Shown here: positions 19,775 to 29,272 of the stretch, piece by piece
How the letters are laid out: each line of letters begins with the position of its first letter
Numbering within the stretch: position 1 is the stretch's first letter
From: Candidatus Epilinea brevis
GTDB lineage: Bacteria; Chloroflexota; Anaerolineae; Epilineales; Epilineaceae
Assembly (NCBI GenBank): GCA_016710785.1
Contig: JADJUE010000009.1
Span: 372,001 to 436,000, forward strand
Reading direction: 5' to 3'
Length of the DNA: 64,000 bases
The notes under the pieces: generated by a model
What the model saw: the letters and a program-made list of their open reading frames with translations, nothing else
What the model was told of the DNA's origin: nothing
The model's database searches: none
Made by a program: the position numbers and the translations under genes

Positions 19775-21136
19775 GTGACCGAGGCCTTGACAGACGAAGA
19801 GGCGGCTCGCAGGCTCATCGAGCCGGAGCAGGCTGCGGAGGATCGAGATCTCCGCCTACGTCAGGTAGCGACCACATGGTGGCCTTTGGCCCTCAGCTGG
19901 ATCTGCATGGCGGCCGAACTGCCGGCGCTCACCGCAGTCGTCTCACGCCTGCCGGATCCCAAGGTGAATCTGGCCGCCTACGGCGGCGTGGTGTTCCCCT
20001 TGGCCTTGATCATCGAGTCGCCGGTCATCATGCTCTTGGCGGCCTCCACCGCGCTCACCACCGACCGTGAGAGCTATCGCCGCCTGTACCGGATCATGAT
20101 GACGGCGGGGCTCGGCCTGACCGTCCTCCATGCCCTGGTGGCGTTCACACCCCTCTTTGACGCGGTGGTTGGCGGCGTCATGCGTGCGCCGCCGGATACC
20201 ATACCCGGCGCTCGTTTGGGGCTGGCCATCATGCTCCCCTGGACCTGGGCGATCGCCCACCGCCGCTTTCATCAGGGACTGCTCATCCGCTCCGGCCGCG
20301 CGCGAGCCGTCGGGCTGGGCACGGTCCTGCGTATCGCAACAGTCCTCAGCATCCTTGCCATCTGCCTTCGATCTGGCCGCCTGCCAGGCGTAGCCGTGGC
20401 CTGTCTGGGGGTGATCGGCGGGGTGCTGGTCGAGCTCGTCTTTGTGGCAGCGGTCAGCCGCTCAGCCGTTGCCGAACTGGGTCCGCGTCGAACGGCGGAT
20501 CCGCCGCTCACCTCCCGCGGCTTCCTGGGCTTCTACCTGCCCTTGGTCCTCACGTCGCTGCTCAGCCTGCTGGCGCTGCCCATCGTCGCGGCAGCCCTGG
20601 GGCGGATGCCACGCGCGCTGGACTCGCTGGCGGCCTGGCCGGCAGTGGACGGGATCCTCTTTATCCTGCAGAGCGGCGGGGTGGCACTCAACGAAGTGGT
20701 GTTGGCCCTGCTCGGCCGGCGCGGCGCCCATCGCACCCTCAAACGTTTCACCGTTCTGTTGACGATGGTCCTTGGCTCGGCGGGCCTGCTCTTGGCATCC
20801 AGTCCGCTCGGCGGCATCTGGTTCGCCGAGGTGCTCGGGCTGCGCAGTGAACTCGTTCCATTGGCGCGGCTGGGGCTGTGGATCTCCGTGCCCGTGATCA
20901 CCCTCACGCCATGGATCAGCTGGTTCCAGGGGCGCCTGCTGCACGCCCGCCGAACCAGGGGCGTCACCGAGGCGACGGTGATCAACCTGCTGTTGACAGG
21001 CAGTCTGCTCGGTACAGGAATCCGGCTCAAGTGGGATCCGGGCCTGGCGATAGGGGCGGCGGCCATGACGATCGGGACCATCGCTCAGGTCTTCTGGCTG
21101 GCCCGCCGCTGCCGGCTCCTGACACCGGACCGCTAA
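19775..21136 (+). CDS. Multispanning MOP/MATE-superfamily (ANK-like) membrane protein
   Basis: About 453 residues with roughly 12 hydrophobic helices, starting at GTG 19775 (the frame is open earlier but upstream residues are not membrane-like and overlap the YgcG gene). Helices such as VVFPLALIIESPVIMLLAA and the polar ALTTDRESYRRLYR loop recall bacterial relatives of the progressive-ankylosis (ANK) branch of the MOP flippase superfamily. It is probably an exporter or flippase, substrate unknown. It ends the plus-strand block and converges on lysS. Confidence 0.65.
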   Translation: MTEALTDEEAARRLIEPEQAAEDRDLRLRQVATTWWPLALSWICMAAELPALTAVVSRLPDPKVNLAAYGGVVFPLALIIESPVIMLLAASTALTTDRESYRRLYRIMMTAGLGLTVLHALVAFTPLFDAVVGGVMRAPPDTIPGARLGLAIMLPWTWAIAHRRFHQGLLIRSGRARAVGLGTVLRIATVLSILAICLRSGRLPGVAVACLGVIGGVLVELVFVAAVSRSAVAELGPRRTADPPLTSRGFLGFYLPLVLTSLLSLLALPIVAAALGRMPRALDSLAAWPAVDGILFILQSGGVALNEVVLALLGRRGAHRTLKRFTVLLTMVLGSAGLLLASSPLGGIWFAEVLGLRSELVPLARLGLWISVPVITLTPWISWFQGRLLHARRTRGVTEATVINLLLTGSLLGTGIRLKWDPGLAIGAAAMTIGTIAQVFWLARRCRLLTPDR

Positions 21137-21192
21137 GGGTCAACGCGAATCGCGGCCGAAACCGGCCTGGTTGGATCCCACCCGCTTCCGAA

Positions 21193-21212
21193 CGTCGTCA
21201 GGTGACGACGAC
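21193..21212. terminator. Inverted repeat in the convergent gap before lysS stop
   Basis: CGTCGTC and GACGACG arms around a short loop lie in the 84-bp gap between the convergent membrane-protein and lysS genes; a second small GGCCG hairpin is nearby at about 21155. There is no clear T-run on either strand, so terminator function is only suggested by position. Confidence 0.3.
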
Positions 21213-21220
21213 GAGGCCCT

Positions 21221-22780
21221 TCAGCGCTGGCGCAGCTGCGGGAACAGCACCACGTCACGGATGTTCATCGTACCGGTCAGAACCATTACCAGCCTGTCGA
21301 TGCCGATCCCCAGGCCACCGGCGGGGGGCATACCATGCTCCATGGCCCGCAGGAAATCTTCATCCAGCGGCTGCGCTTCATCGTCGCCACTCGCCTTCTG
21401 CCGCGCCGCCTCTTCGAAACGCCCGCGCTGGTCGATGGGATCGTTCAGCTCGGTGAAACAGTTACCCAGCTCGAAGCCGGCGATGAGCGGCTCGAAGCGC
21501 TCCACATAACGAGGATCATCCGTCTTGCGCTTGGCGAGCGGGCTCAAGGCGACGGGGTAGTCCAGCAGGAAGGTGGGGTTCCAGATGCTGGGCTCCACGT
21601 ATTCGCCGATCAACTCGTCGACGGTGCGGGCCCAGGTGGGCTGGGGAGCGCAGGCCAGGTTGAGCTCGCGGAGGGCCTGACGCAGTCCGTCCAGATCTTC
21701 CCAATGCGCTTCGATGTCGATACCCGTGGCGTCCTGGATAGCCTGGCGCACCGTCAGCCGCCGCCAGGGCGTGCTGAAGTCGAGGGTACGGCCTTCCAAC
21801 TCTACCGTCAATCCCTCGTTCACTTCCTGGCAGATGCCACTGATCATGGACTCGGTCAGGGTCAGCATCTGCTGGTAATCGGCATAAGCCCAGTAACATT
21901 CCATCATCGTGAACTCGGGCAGGTGGGTGCGGTCGATGCCCTCGTTGCGAAAGTCCTTGCAGATCTCATAGACGCGCTCGAATCCGCCCACCAGGAGGCG
22001 CTTGAGGTACAACTCGTCGGCGATGCGCAGGAACATCTCCTGCTCAAGCGCATGGTAATGGGTCGTGAAAGGCCGCGCCGCACCGCCGCCGTAGATCGGC
22101 TGCAGCACTGGCGTTTCCACCTCCAGAAAGCCCCGTCCGTCCAGAAAGCGCCGCATGGCCGAGAGGATGCGCGAGCGCTTGACGAAACGTTCGCGCGACT
22201 CGGCGCTGGTGATCAGATCCAGGTAGCGCTGGCGGTAGCGCGTCTCCACGTCCTGCAGCCCGTGCCACTTTTCCGGCAGCGGCAGGAGGCTCTTGGCCAG
22301 CATCCGCAGGTCATCGACCGCCAGGCTGATCTCGCCGCTCTTGGTTCGAAACATCGAGCCGCGAGCGTTGACGAAATCGCCGATGTCATAGAGGTCCAGA
22401 AAGGCGGCGAAGGCGTCGTCGCCCAAAAGATTGCGTCGCAGATGCAATTGCAGCTGGCCCGCGCCGTCCTGGAGGTGCACGAAGGCCGAGCCCCCGAAGC
22501 GGCGAATGGCGCCGACCAGACGACCGGCCAGGAGGACACCCTGAATACCTTCCGCTGCGTTCTCGGCTTCTGCGGCCAGAAAGGCCGCTCCGGCCTCCAC
22601 GGTGCTATGGCTGCGCCCGGACCGGCTGGGATAAGGATCCTGACCCAGTTCGCGGAACCGATCGATGCGGACCCGCCTCGCGGCAACCAGAGCCTCGAGG
22701 CCGCCCGCCTGCTCTTGCGGCAACAGCGCTTGCGACGGCACGAGATCGTGGTCCGCGTCTGTCATACCGTCCTGGTTCAT
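21221..22780 (-). CDS. lysS: Lysyl-tRNA synthetase, class II
   Basis: A 519-residue class II LysRS that charges tRNA-Lys. The N-terminal OB-fold anticodon domain includes GRLVGAIRRFGGSAFVHL. Motif 1 is near FLEVETPVLQ, motif 2 is FERVYEICKDFRNEGID with THLPEFTMMECYWAY, and motif 3 is GLGIGIDRLVM. The chosen ATG at 22780 has GAGGAG about seven bases upstream; the frame is open 17 codons further. It lies 52 bp downstream of greA on the same strand, a very common pairing, so they are probably cotranscribed. Confidence 0.96.
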   Translation of the reverse strand: MNQDGMTDADHDLVPSQALLPQEQAGGLEALVAARRVRIDRFRELGQDPYPSRSGRSHSTVEAGAAFLAAEAENAAEGIQGVLLAGRLVGAIRRFGGSAFVHLQDGAGQLQLHLRRNLLGDDAFAAFLDLYDIGDFVNARGSMFRTKSGEISLAVDDLRMLAKSLLPLPEKWHGLQDVETRYRQRYLDLITSAESRERFVKRSRILSAMRRFLDGRGFLEVETPVLQPIYGGGAARPFTTHYHALEQEMFLRIADELYLKRLLVGGFERVYEICKDFRNEGIDRTHLPEFTMMECYWAYADYQQMLTLTESMISGICQEVNEGLTVELEGRTLDFSTPWRRLTVRQAIQDATGIDIEAHWEDLDGLRQALRELNLACAPQPTWARTVDELIGEYVEPSIWNPTFLLDYPVALSPLAKRKTDDPRYVERFEPLIAGFELGNCFTELNDPIDQRGRFEEAARQKASGDDEAQPLDEDFLRAMEHGMPPAGGLGIGIDRLVMVLTGTMNIRDVVLFPQLRQR

Positions 22781-22832
22781 CGTCCACTCCTCGCCAATGG
22801 AGCGGCGCGCATCGCCGCTCCGCGTTCGCACC

Positions 22833-23303
22833 TCAGCGGACTTCCAGCAACTTGAAGGTCATGGTGGCCCCGTTGGGCGCCTTGTAGGTCACCACATCGC
22901 CAGCCCGGCGGCCCATGAGCGCAGCCCCTAGGGGCGACGCGTTCGAGATCTGGCCGCCGAGCGGATCCGCCTCGGCAGAACCCACGATCCGGAACTCCTC
23001 AGGCCCCTCGCCAACTTCTTCCACCTTGACCTGCGAGCCGAGAGCTACGGTCTCGCCGTGCACCGATTCGATCACCGTGGCGCGGCGCAAGAGGTCTTCG
23101 AGCTCCTGAATGCGGCCCTCGATGAAGCCCTGCTGTTCCTTGGCTTCGTCGTAGGCGGCATTCTCGCGGAGGTCGCCGTCTTCTTTGGCGTCACGGATCA
23201 TCGCAGCGACCTCGGGACGGCGGACATCGATCAAGACGCGAAGCTCTTCTTCCATACGGGCATGGCCTTCCGGCGTGAGGAGCACCTTGTCACGTGGATT
23301 CAT
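22833..23303 (-). CDS. greA: Transcription elongation factor GreA
   Basis: A 156-residue GreA. The N-terminal coiled-coil carries the tip acidic motif GDLRENAAYDEAKEQQ, which inserts into the RNA polymerase secondary channel to stimulate transcript cleavage. The C-terminal FKBP-like domain ends with the conserved PNGATMTFKLLEV. AGGTGAAG precedes the ATG. It is first in the greA-lysS unit. A dyad is present in its leader. Confidence 0.96.
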   Translation of the reverse strand: MNPRDKVLLTPEGHARMEEELRVLIDVRRPEVAAMIRDAKEDGDLRENAAYDEAKEQQGFIEGRIQELEDLLRRATVIESVHGETVALGSQVKVEEVGEGPEEFRIVGSAEADPLGGQISNASPLGAALMGRRAGDVVTYKAPNGATMTFKLLEVR

Positions 23304-23329
23304 AATGTGGACTTCACCTTAGCGAGGTT

Positions 23330-23354
23330 GGGCGTCGACCAGTGACCGACGCCC
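23330..23354 (-). promoter_or_regulatory. greA: Dyad in the greA leader (8-bp arms, 9-bp spacer)
   Basis: GGGCGTCG and CGACGCCC arms separated by nine bases, 27-51 bases upstream of the greA start. The 9-bp spacing is like that of CIRCE elements but the arm sequence is different. It could be an operator or an RNA hairpin controlling greA-lysS. Confidence 0.35.
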
Positions 23355-23503
23355 GGCGGAGGCGCAAGAAACGCCTTGCCAGCGTAGCGACAAGCGGTCA
23401 GTTCAGGGAACCGAATCGGTCCGACCGTGAACGGATCAGGATCGGGTAGCTAGGATGCCAACCGTCCAAGACACGCTGACCAGATCGGGTTAACAAAGAC
23501 ACG

Positions 23504-23528
23504 CGCCGCACCCTGACAGGGTGCGGCG
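23504..23528 (-). terminator. Intrinsic terminator for the minus-strand subtilase
   Basis: A 10-bp perfect GC-rich stem (CGCCGCACCC / GGGTGCGGCG) with a five-base loop. Read on the minus strand it is followed by GTGTCTTTGTTAA, a modest T-rich tract. It lies about 90 bases past the subtilase stop codon. Confidence 0.65.
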
Positions 23529-23617
23529 TGAAGGCGGATCTTCTGAGAGTGAAGGCTAGCACGACTGCCCACGAGCGCCAAACGCAGGACACGAGCGGCC
23601 AAGACCCTCCTTGGCGC

Positions 23618-26600
23618 TCAACGCGCGGTTTCCGTCCACGGCAGCAAGATCCGCTGCGTCAGGGGCCGGACAGTAACCGCTGCGAAACGGTTGGCCTCGT
23701 CGTTCTGCGGCATGTGGGCCAGCAGCGACAGGGCTTGCGATCGACAGCCGCCCACGAAGAGGCGCCGGCTGCCACCGGCCGCCGGCAGATCGATCAGCTC
23801 GTCGGCTGAGCCGTCAGGAGCGTCCTCGCAGTCCGGGCAGCGGAGTCGCATACAGCCGTCCGAGGCCGGATTCAGGGCGAACAGGTCGCCGTCCGCCAGG
23901 TTGTCCGGAAACTGGTCGATGCCCGGTGCGCCCGGTGCGGCCAGATCACCGGTGGCATCTTGCAACGACAAAGCCAGGCCGATGCTTCCCAATCGATCGA
24001 GGTCCTTGCCGAGCCCGAACACCGGATGGTTGATGAAGAATCGCAAGACCCAGCCGCGCGCCGCGAGGTCGAAGGGCACTTGACTGACAAAGAAGCTCGT
24101 GCTGCCGGTGCGGGGGTCTACCGGAAGTGCCGCCCAGTCGGGACGCAGGCTCACCGGGTCCACATCGGTGACGAAGGATCCCAAGAGAGGGCCGGGGAAG
24201 GACAGGACCTGCCCGACCTTGTCCAGTCGACCATCACCGTCCAGGTCGAAGTAGACGCGAGGCCGCACGGCCAAGGGCAGGGTCGCGGCGCCGGCAGTCT
24301 CCACGGCCAGCTCCAGCATCTGCAGTGGCAGCAACGGGAAGCGTGGATCACGGGCAGAATCCGGCAGGGTGTAGACCCGGACTCCGACGGCCCTGATGTC
24401 CAGGGCGCCCGGCAGGGCCGCGTCGGCAGGATCTTCTGCCACACGGCGGTACAGCGCCAGGCCACCGGCCTCAGCGCAGTCGTTGCGCAAGGTCAGGAGC
24501 GCTTCTCCTGCCTCGTCCATTCTGGCCGTGCGCGGCCGCAGGTCGACGCAGGAGCGCCGCCGACCCAGAGCGTGGAAGGGGATTCGAGCCGCGATCACCG
24601 GCGTGCCGGCGTCCGGGACCGCCGGCGGAACCACCTCCAGGTCCACGAAGCCATCGGCCTCCAAGGTCTCCAGCACCGCCGTCTGGGCCAAGGCCTCGGC
24701 CCGGCCGCGACCGGGAAGTGTCCAGGGTCGGAGCGTGTTCGGATCGATGGACAGGACAGCCGTCAAGACGGCCGTCGCGTCGGCGCCGCCGACAGCCCCG
24801 AGGACGACAAGCTCAGGCTCGAAGCGCAAGCTGTAGCCACGGGAAGCGTCGTCTTCATCCCGAAAGCGCGATACCGGTCGCAACCGCAGCGTCCCGGCGC
24901 CAAGATGGGTCACCGTCAAGGCCCGACGCACCGTGACGGCTTGGGACGCGGTGGCGTTGAGCCCAAAACTGAGTTCGGCGATGCCGTCCTCGGCGCGGAC
25001 CACCACCGCCGCCTCCACAGCGGCGACCGCTTCCGGGAGTCCGGCACCCTGGCGGGTCACGGACACCGCCCCTCCACCGCCGCCGTGAATGGTCGGCCGG
25101 GCCTGGTTCATGAGGATCGCTGCCACATCCAGGGGCTTGAGGCTGATGCCTCGCCGAACCGCGGATTGCTGGACCAACGCCGCCAGGCCTGCGGCCATCG
25201 GCGCGGCCATGGACGTGCCACCACGCAGCATGCCGCCACTGCCGCTGCCAGCGGCAGCGGCCCAGACTGCACCGCCCGGTGCCGCAAGTTGCGGCTTGAG
25301 CGGCAACCCTTCACGTCCGGCCGGGCCGCGACTGGAACCTGTAGCGATCTGGTCGGTTAGAGAAGCTACCGTTCGCAGGCGAAGGGTAGCCGTCACCGGT
25401 TCAGCCCGTTGTCGCAGGCCGCGAAGGCGCTCGCCGCTGGCCTGGTCGATCATCACGGCGGGCAGATCGAAGCAACGACCATGGAGACGACCGCAATCCC
25501 CGCGCATCGGAATCACCTGACCACCAGCGTTGGTGAAGACCACAGCGGCGAGAGCGCCGAGCTCCTGGGCCCGAGCGATCTTCTGGGTGAACAGGCAGTT
25601 GCCGCGCGCGATCAAGGCCACCGTTCCCCGAGGATCTTCCCAGGGCGGTCGCGGCAAGCCGTTCTCGTCCGGGCAGCCGTCACCCAGGTAAGCCAGCGGC
25701 AGGGATGGGGCCAGGTCCGTCTCTCCTAGCCGGGGGGTGAGGAGCTCGATGGCCTCCACAGCCTCGACGGTCAGGTCGCCCCCATTCCAACCAGCCGCCA
25801 GCTCGGGACGCGTCTGTGCGGGACCGAAGCTGGCCGCCACGCTCAGAACCGCCCGAGAGCTGCCCGGGGAGCCCACGGCAAAGGCCTGGTCCCCACTGTT
25901 TCCAGCGGAGGAGACTACCGTCACCCCCATTCGGGCGAGGCGCTCCATGAGTTCGTCGAACAAGCGACCTTGGGAACCGTAGGGCGTACCCAGGCTCAGG
26001 TTGAGTACGCTGGCCCTGCGCCGTCGGCCGTCCGGCGTGGTGGCCGCAACGCCAAGCTCCAGGTCTTCGCCCAGGTTGTGCCGGGTCAGCCATTCCAGGC
26101 CGCCGACCGTCAGCGCGGTTTCACCCACCACCTGCTCGCCGCTCGTCCGCGGACTGCCAAAGACCTTGATGGCCAGGATCGATGCTCCAGGCGCCACGCC
26201 GACGGCAACCGGAGGACCGGCTGCGGACGTCGCGCCCCGTGAAGCGAGGATGCTGGCCACATGGGTGCCGTGGCCCTGGAACTCCATGCCGTCGAGGTAC
26301 ACCTCGTCGATAGGATCATCGTCCGGCTGGGGAAAGCGCGAACAAACCAGCTCCGGCGGCGGAAACAGGGGGCAATCGGCGGCGTAGCGGCTGCCGGCTA
26401 GATCCACGCCGCCCACCACCACATCAGTGGGGAAGCTCCCCGGCTCACGCAGCCCGGGATCATCTCCCCGATAGCGGTCCGGGTCGCCGCTGCCGCCGAG
26501 TGCGGCGTGGCTGTAGTCGACGCCCGTATCCATCACCGCGACCAGAACGCCGGCGCCATCGAGTCCCAGTTCCGTCCGCGCTCGAGCCGCCCCCACGTGC

Positions 26601-27205
26601 CGCACGGCACGGTCGAGGTCTGGTCGCGCCAGGGGGGCGGCGACCACACGCCGCACCGCGGGCCAGCCGCGCCAGCGCTCGGCAGAACCGTGCGGCGCTT
26701 CCACCAGGACGCCGTTCAGCAGGCTGGCATAGCGTTCAATGATGTGCCCGCCTTCCACCTCAATCCGCGCGAGCAGGTCATCCTGACTGGCCAGGACCGC
26801 CGCCCTGAGGCGCTGCAAACGCCGCCGCTCGGGCTCGTCGATGGAAACCAGGGTCGCGACTCCAGCCGCTCTGGCTTCCGCCGTCGTCAGTCGTTCGACA
26901 ACAGGAAGAGGCCAGAATTCGACGAAGAGAACCTCCGTTGGCGATTCGGCGGCGGCGCGAGCCTTGGCGGGAACTGCAACGCTAAGAACAGGAGCGCCAA
27001 CAATGATCGGAGCGCTGACAACCGGAGCGCTGACATCCGGGGCGCTGACCTGGCCGGGCCACCGCAGCGGGTCCTGTGGCCGGGCAAGCGCGAGGGCGTG
27101 CACCGTCGCCGGCGGCCGGTCGGTTGCGGCGGAAGCCTCGAGTGCCAGTGGCCACAACAGAACCAAACAGACTGCGGATCGGGTCAAGCGCAGCATCGTA
27201 GACAT
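23618..27205 (-). CDS. Secreted subtilisin-like protease with inserted PA domain (lactocepin/C5a-peptidase-like)
   Basis: A 1,195-residue S8 peptidase. It has a signal peptide (1 to about 27), a VSAP-rich linker and an inhibitor propeptide. Catalytic residues are Asp226 in VAVMDTGVDYSH, His312 in GHGTHVAS and Ser665 in GGTSMAAPMAAGL, with Asn436 in SSAGNSGD. A PA domain (about 505-600) lies between Asn and Ser, the usual architecture of cell-envelope proteases. Beta-rich C-terminal modules end in RILLPWTETAR, similar to the tails of four other secreted proteins here. The start at 27205 has CAGGAGA ahead; the frame is open 17 codons further. It is last in a unit with the FTCD gene. Confidence 0.93.
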   Translation of the reverse strand: MSTMLRLTRSAVCLVLLWPLALEASAATDRPPATVHALALARPQDPLRWPGQVSAPDVSAPVVSAPIIVGAPVLSVAVPAKARAAAESPTEVLFVEFWPLPVVERLTTAEARAAGVATLVSIDEPERRRLQRLRAAVLASQDDLLARIEVEGGHIIERYASLLNGVLVEAPHGSAERWRGWPAVRRVVAAPLARPDLDRAVRHVGAARARTELGLDGAGVLVAVMDTGVDYSHAALGGSGDPDRYRGDDPGLREPGSFPTDVVVGGVDLAGSRYAADCPLFPPPELVCSRFPQPDDDPIDEVYLDGMEFQGHGTHVASILASRGATSAAGPPVAVGVAPGASILAIKVFGSPRTSGEQVVGETALTVGGLEWLTRHNLGEDLELGVAATTPDGRRRRASVLNLSLGTPYGSQGRLFDELMERLARMGVTVVSSAGNSGDQAFAVGSPGSSRAVLSVAASFGPAQTRPELAAGWNGGDLTVEAVEAIELLTPRLGETDLAPSLPLAYLGDGCPDENGLPRPPWEDPRGTVALIARGNCLFTQKIARAQELGALAAVVFTNAGGQVIPMRGDCGRLHGRCFDLPAVMIDQASGERLRGLRQRAEPVTATLRLRTVASLTDQIATGSSRGPAGREGLPLKPQLAAPGGAVWAAAAGSGSGGMLRGGTSMAAPMAAGLAALVQQSAVRRGISLKPLDVAAILMNQARPTIHGGGGGAVSVTRQGAGLPEAVAAVEAAVVVRAEDGIAELSFGLNATASQAVTVRRALTVTHLGAGTLRLRPVSRFRDEDDASRGYSLRFEPELVVLGAVGGADATAVLTAVLSIDPNTLRPWTLPGRGRAEALAQTAVLETLEADGFVDLEVVPPAVPDAGTPVIAARIPFHALGRRRSCVDLRPRTARMDEAGEALLTLRNDCAEAGGLALYRRVAEDPADAALPGALDIRAVGVRVYTLPDSARDPRFPLLPLQMLELAVETAGAATLPLAVRPRVYFDLDGDGRLDKVGQVLSFPGPLLGSFVTDVDPVSLRPDWAALPVDPRTGSTSFFVSQVPFDLAARGWVLRFFINHPVFGLGKDLDRLGSIGLALSLQDATGDLAAPGAPGIDQFPDNLADGDLFALNPASDGCMRLRCPDCEDAPDGSADELIDLPAAGGSRRLFVGGCRSQALSLLAHMPQNDEANRFAAVTVRPLTQRILLPWTETAR

Positions 27206-27221
27206 CTGTCTCTCCTGTCGG

Positions 27222-27650
27222 CTATCCATCCAGTTCGGGGATGATCCGCTCCGCAAATGGCTGTCCGCGGGCTTCTGTCGCGCAGACCGCGGGATCAGGA
27301 TCGACGAGCAGCAGGTAGGGGATACCGACGGCCGTCGGCCCGAGACGCTGCCGTCGCGCTTCGGTGGGCACTGCGAACGGCTGGGCGCCGTTGATCGCGC
27401 GGGTGAAGGCCATCAGCCGGGACATGGTGCTGAAGGCCAGAAGGGCGGGGGGGCGCGCGCGAAGGTCTAGCGAAGCGAAGCGCCAGACGAAACGTTCGAT
27501 TTGTCCGATGTCATCGGGTCCTAGGGGGCCATTCACGCCCAACAGGTACAGTTCGTCCGGGACTCGTTCCGCCAGCTTCTGTGCGCCCGTTACCGCCAGG
27601 TCAAGGACCCGATCGGCGAGTTCTGCGTCAGGAACGATGACCGGGTCCAT
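27222..27650 (-). CDS. Conserved-looking protein of unknown function between FTCD and subtilase
   Basis: About 142 residues, soluble, with no recognisable motif. Predicted alternating helix/strand elements and a conserved-looking IPYLLLVDPDP segment near the C-terminus. Start is either ATG 27650 or TTG 27659; the latter overlaps the FTCD stop as TTGA and lies two bases after GGCGGGG, which suits coupled translation. It stops 16 bases before the subtilase start, so the three genes form one unit. Confidence 0.65.
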   Translation of the reverse strand: MDPVIVPDAELADRVLDLAVTGAQKLAERVPDELYLLGVNGPLGPDDIGQIERFVWRFASLDLRARPPALLAFSTMSRLMAFTRAINGAQPFAVPTEARRQRLGPTAVGIPYLLLVDPDPAVCATEARGQPFAERIIPELDG

Positions 27651-27655
27651 TGGGT

Positions 27656-29191
27656 TCAAGCCCCGCCAGCAAGTCGCGCACGCACACGGCGCTCGATCTC
27701 GTCAGCCGCCTGCTCCGCCTCGCGGACCCGCGCCGCGCCTTGGCGACGCAAACGGTCACCTTCCTCAAGGTCGCGCAGCCCAAGGACGTTGATCTCCACG
27801 TTCAGCGCCGCCGAGCGAGCGGCTGCCAGCCCCAAGTAGCCGGCAACGCCGGCATCGCTGGCCGCGCTGGGGTTGCCCTGAACTGCCGCCTCGAGGGCGG
27901 CCGTCAAGGCCTCGCCGACCGCGTCGAGGGTATCCAGAGGAACCTGCGTCGCCAGGCGCAGTGCCGCCTGGATGGCATCGCGGCGCAACGCCGCTTCCGG
28001 CGCACCATCCTTGGGAAGCTGGTAGGCGGCCATCACCGCGGTGAAGGCCGCTGAATCGGCCAGTACCAGCGCCTGCAGCCGTGCCCGGAGACCCTCTGCC
28101 CGGCCCCTCAGGGCCACCATCCGCGCCTCGTCAGCGGCAAAGCGCTCGCGGCCGATGGTCAATCCGGCGACCATCGCGGTCAATGCGGCGCAGAGGGCAC
28201 CGGCCAAGGCGGCGACACTGCCCCCGCCGGGCGTGGCCTCCGCCGAAGCCAGACGGTCCAGAAAGTCACCGAGCGGCGCCGCGACCATGGCCTCGTCCGG
28301 GAGTTGGTCAATACCCAGCATGTCCTCGATCGTTCGCGGCATGGCGACCAGGCGCAGTCGGTGCATGGCTGCACCGTCAAGCACGGCGCGTGGGACCAGG
28401 CCCAGTAGGCGCATGGTGCCTACCCGCCCCCCGCGTGACTCAGCTTCCTGGCAGGCCCAGTCCAGGGCGCGGTGGAGCGGCAACCGCTCGGGCTGTGTCA
28501 AGCTCATGGCCAACTGCGCAGCCGCGGGATGCTCACCGTGCACGCGGCATTCCAGGCCCATGAGAGCCCCGGTCTGTTCATCCAAAGCGGCGGCAACCGA
28601 CTCGGCGCCTTCGCGGTCCAGGCCGTCGATTTCTAGCAGCAGATGCACCCGCGGGGCGCGGGCGCTGACGATGCAGGCTCCCGCGGAGCCCAGCGCGCGG
28701 GGACCAAAATCCGGTGCTCGTGCATCGTCGCCGCCGATGTCCGCGGCCAGACCCTCATAGTCGCCGCTACGCAGACTGGCGACGTCGCGGCGCTCGGGCC
28801 GCAGGGCCGCATCGCCGGCCAGGTAGACGGGCAGCTGTAGCTGTCCGGCCAGATCCTGGGCCAGGCCGCGCGCCTGATCGACCACCTCGGCCAGGCTGAT
28901 GCCGGCGACGGGGACCAAAGGCAAGAGGTCGACAGCGCCGATACGCGGATGGGTGCCTTGATGCCGGCGCAGGTCGATGCGCTGCACCGCCAAGGCCGCG
29001 AGGGCCAACGCCGCGTTGCGGACGACAGCAGGGTGGCCTCCGAAGCGCAGGATGGCGCGGTGCTGCTCACCGTCGGCTTGCTGATCGATCATCCGCGCTC
29101 CGGCGGCCTCCACCGCGGCGGCCAGGTCGGCGAGCAGGCTCGCGTCCCGACCCTCGCTGACGTTGGCCAGGCATTCGATGATCGCGTTCAC
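27656..29191 (-). CDS. ftcD: Formimidoyltransferase-cyclodeaminase (fused FTCD)
   Basis: A 511-residue bifunctional enzyme. Residues 1 to about 300 are glutamate formimidoyltransferase (opening IIECLANVSEGRD, then IDLRRHQGTHPRIGAVDLLPLVPV). About 310-511 is the helical formimidoyl-tetrahydrofolate cyclodeaminase (ATPGGGSVAALAGALCAALTAMV). It moves the formimino group from formiminoglutamate to tetrahydrofolate and converts it to methenyl-THF plus ammonia, linking histidine breakdown to the folate pool. No hut genes are in the window. FolD, which handles the product, is at 51891. Confidence 0.93.
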   Translation of the reverse strand: MNAIIECLANVSEGRDASLLADLAAAVEAAGARMIDQQADGEQHRAILRFGGHPAVVRNAALALAALAVQRIDLRRHQGTHPRIGAVDLLPLVPVAGISLAEVVDQARGLAQDLAGQLQLPVYLAGDAALRPERRDVASLRSGDYEGLAADIGGDDARAPDFGPRALGSAGACIVSARAPRVHLLLEIDGLDREGAESVAAALDEQTGALMGLECRVHGEHPAAAQLAMSLTQPERLPLHRALDWACQEAESRGGRVGTMRLLGLVPRAVLDGAAMHRLRLVAMPRTIEDMLGIDQLPDEAMVAAPLGDFLDRLASAEATPGGGSVAALAGALCAALTAMVAGLTIGRERFAADEARMVALRGRAEGLRARLQALVLADSAAFTAVMAAYQLPKDGAPEAALRRDAIQAALRLATQVPLDTLDAVGEALTAALEAAVQGNPSAASDAGVAGYLGLAAARSAALNVEINVLGLRDLEEGDRLRRQGAARVREAEQAADEIERRVRARLAGGA

Positions 29192-29272
29192 GGTCGGGTC
29201 CTTGTGTTTGCGGGGTGGCGAGAGGCACTCCCAGGTTGCCAGAAGGGCAACTCAGGTCGCCAGGCGGCACGG

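Larger units (their letters stand above)
23304..23617. other. Intergenic region between divergent greA and convergent subtilase end
   Basis: About 314 bases without a gene. It holds the greA leader with an 8-bp dyad (23330-23354) and a strong hairpin (23504-23528) that fits a terminator for the minus-strand subtilase. No tRNA-like cloverleaf or small ORF with a convincing ribosome-binding site was seen. Confidence 0.6.
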
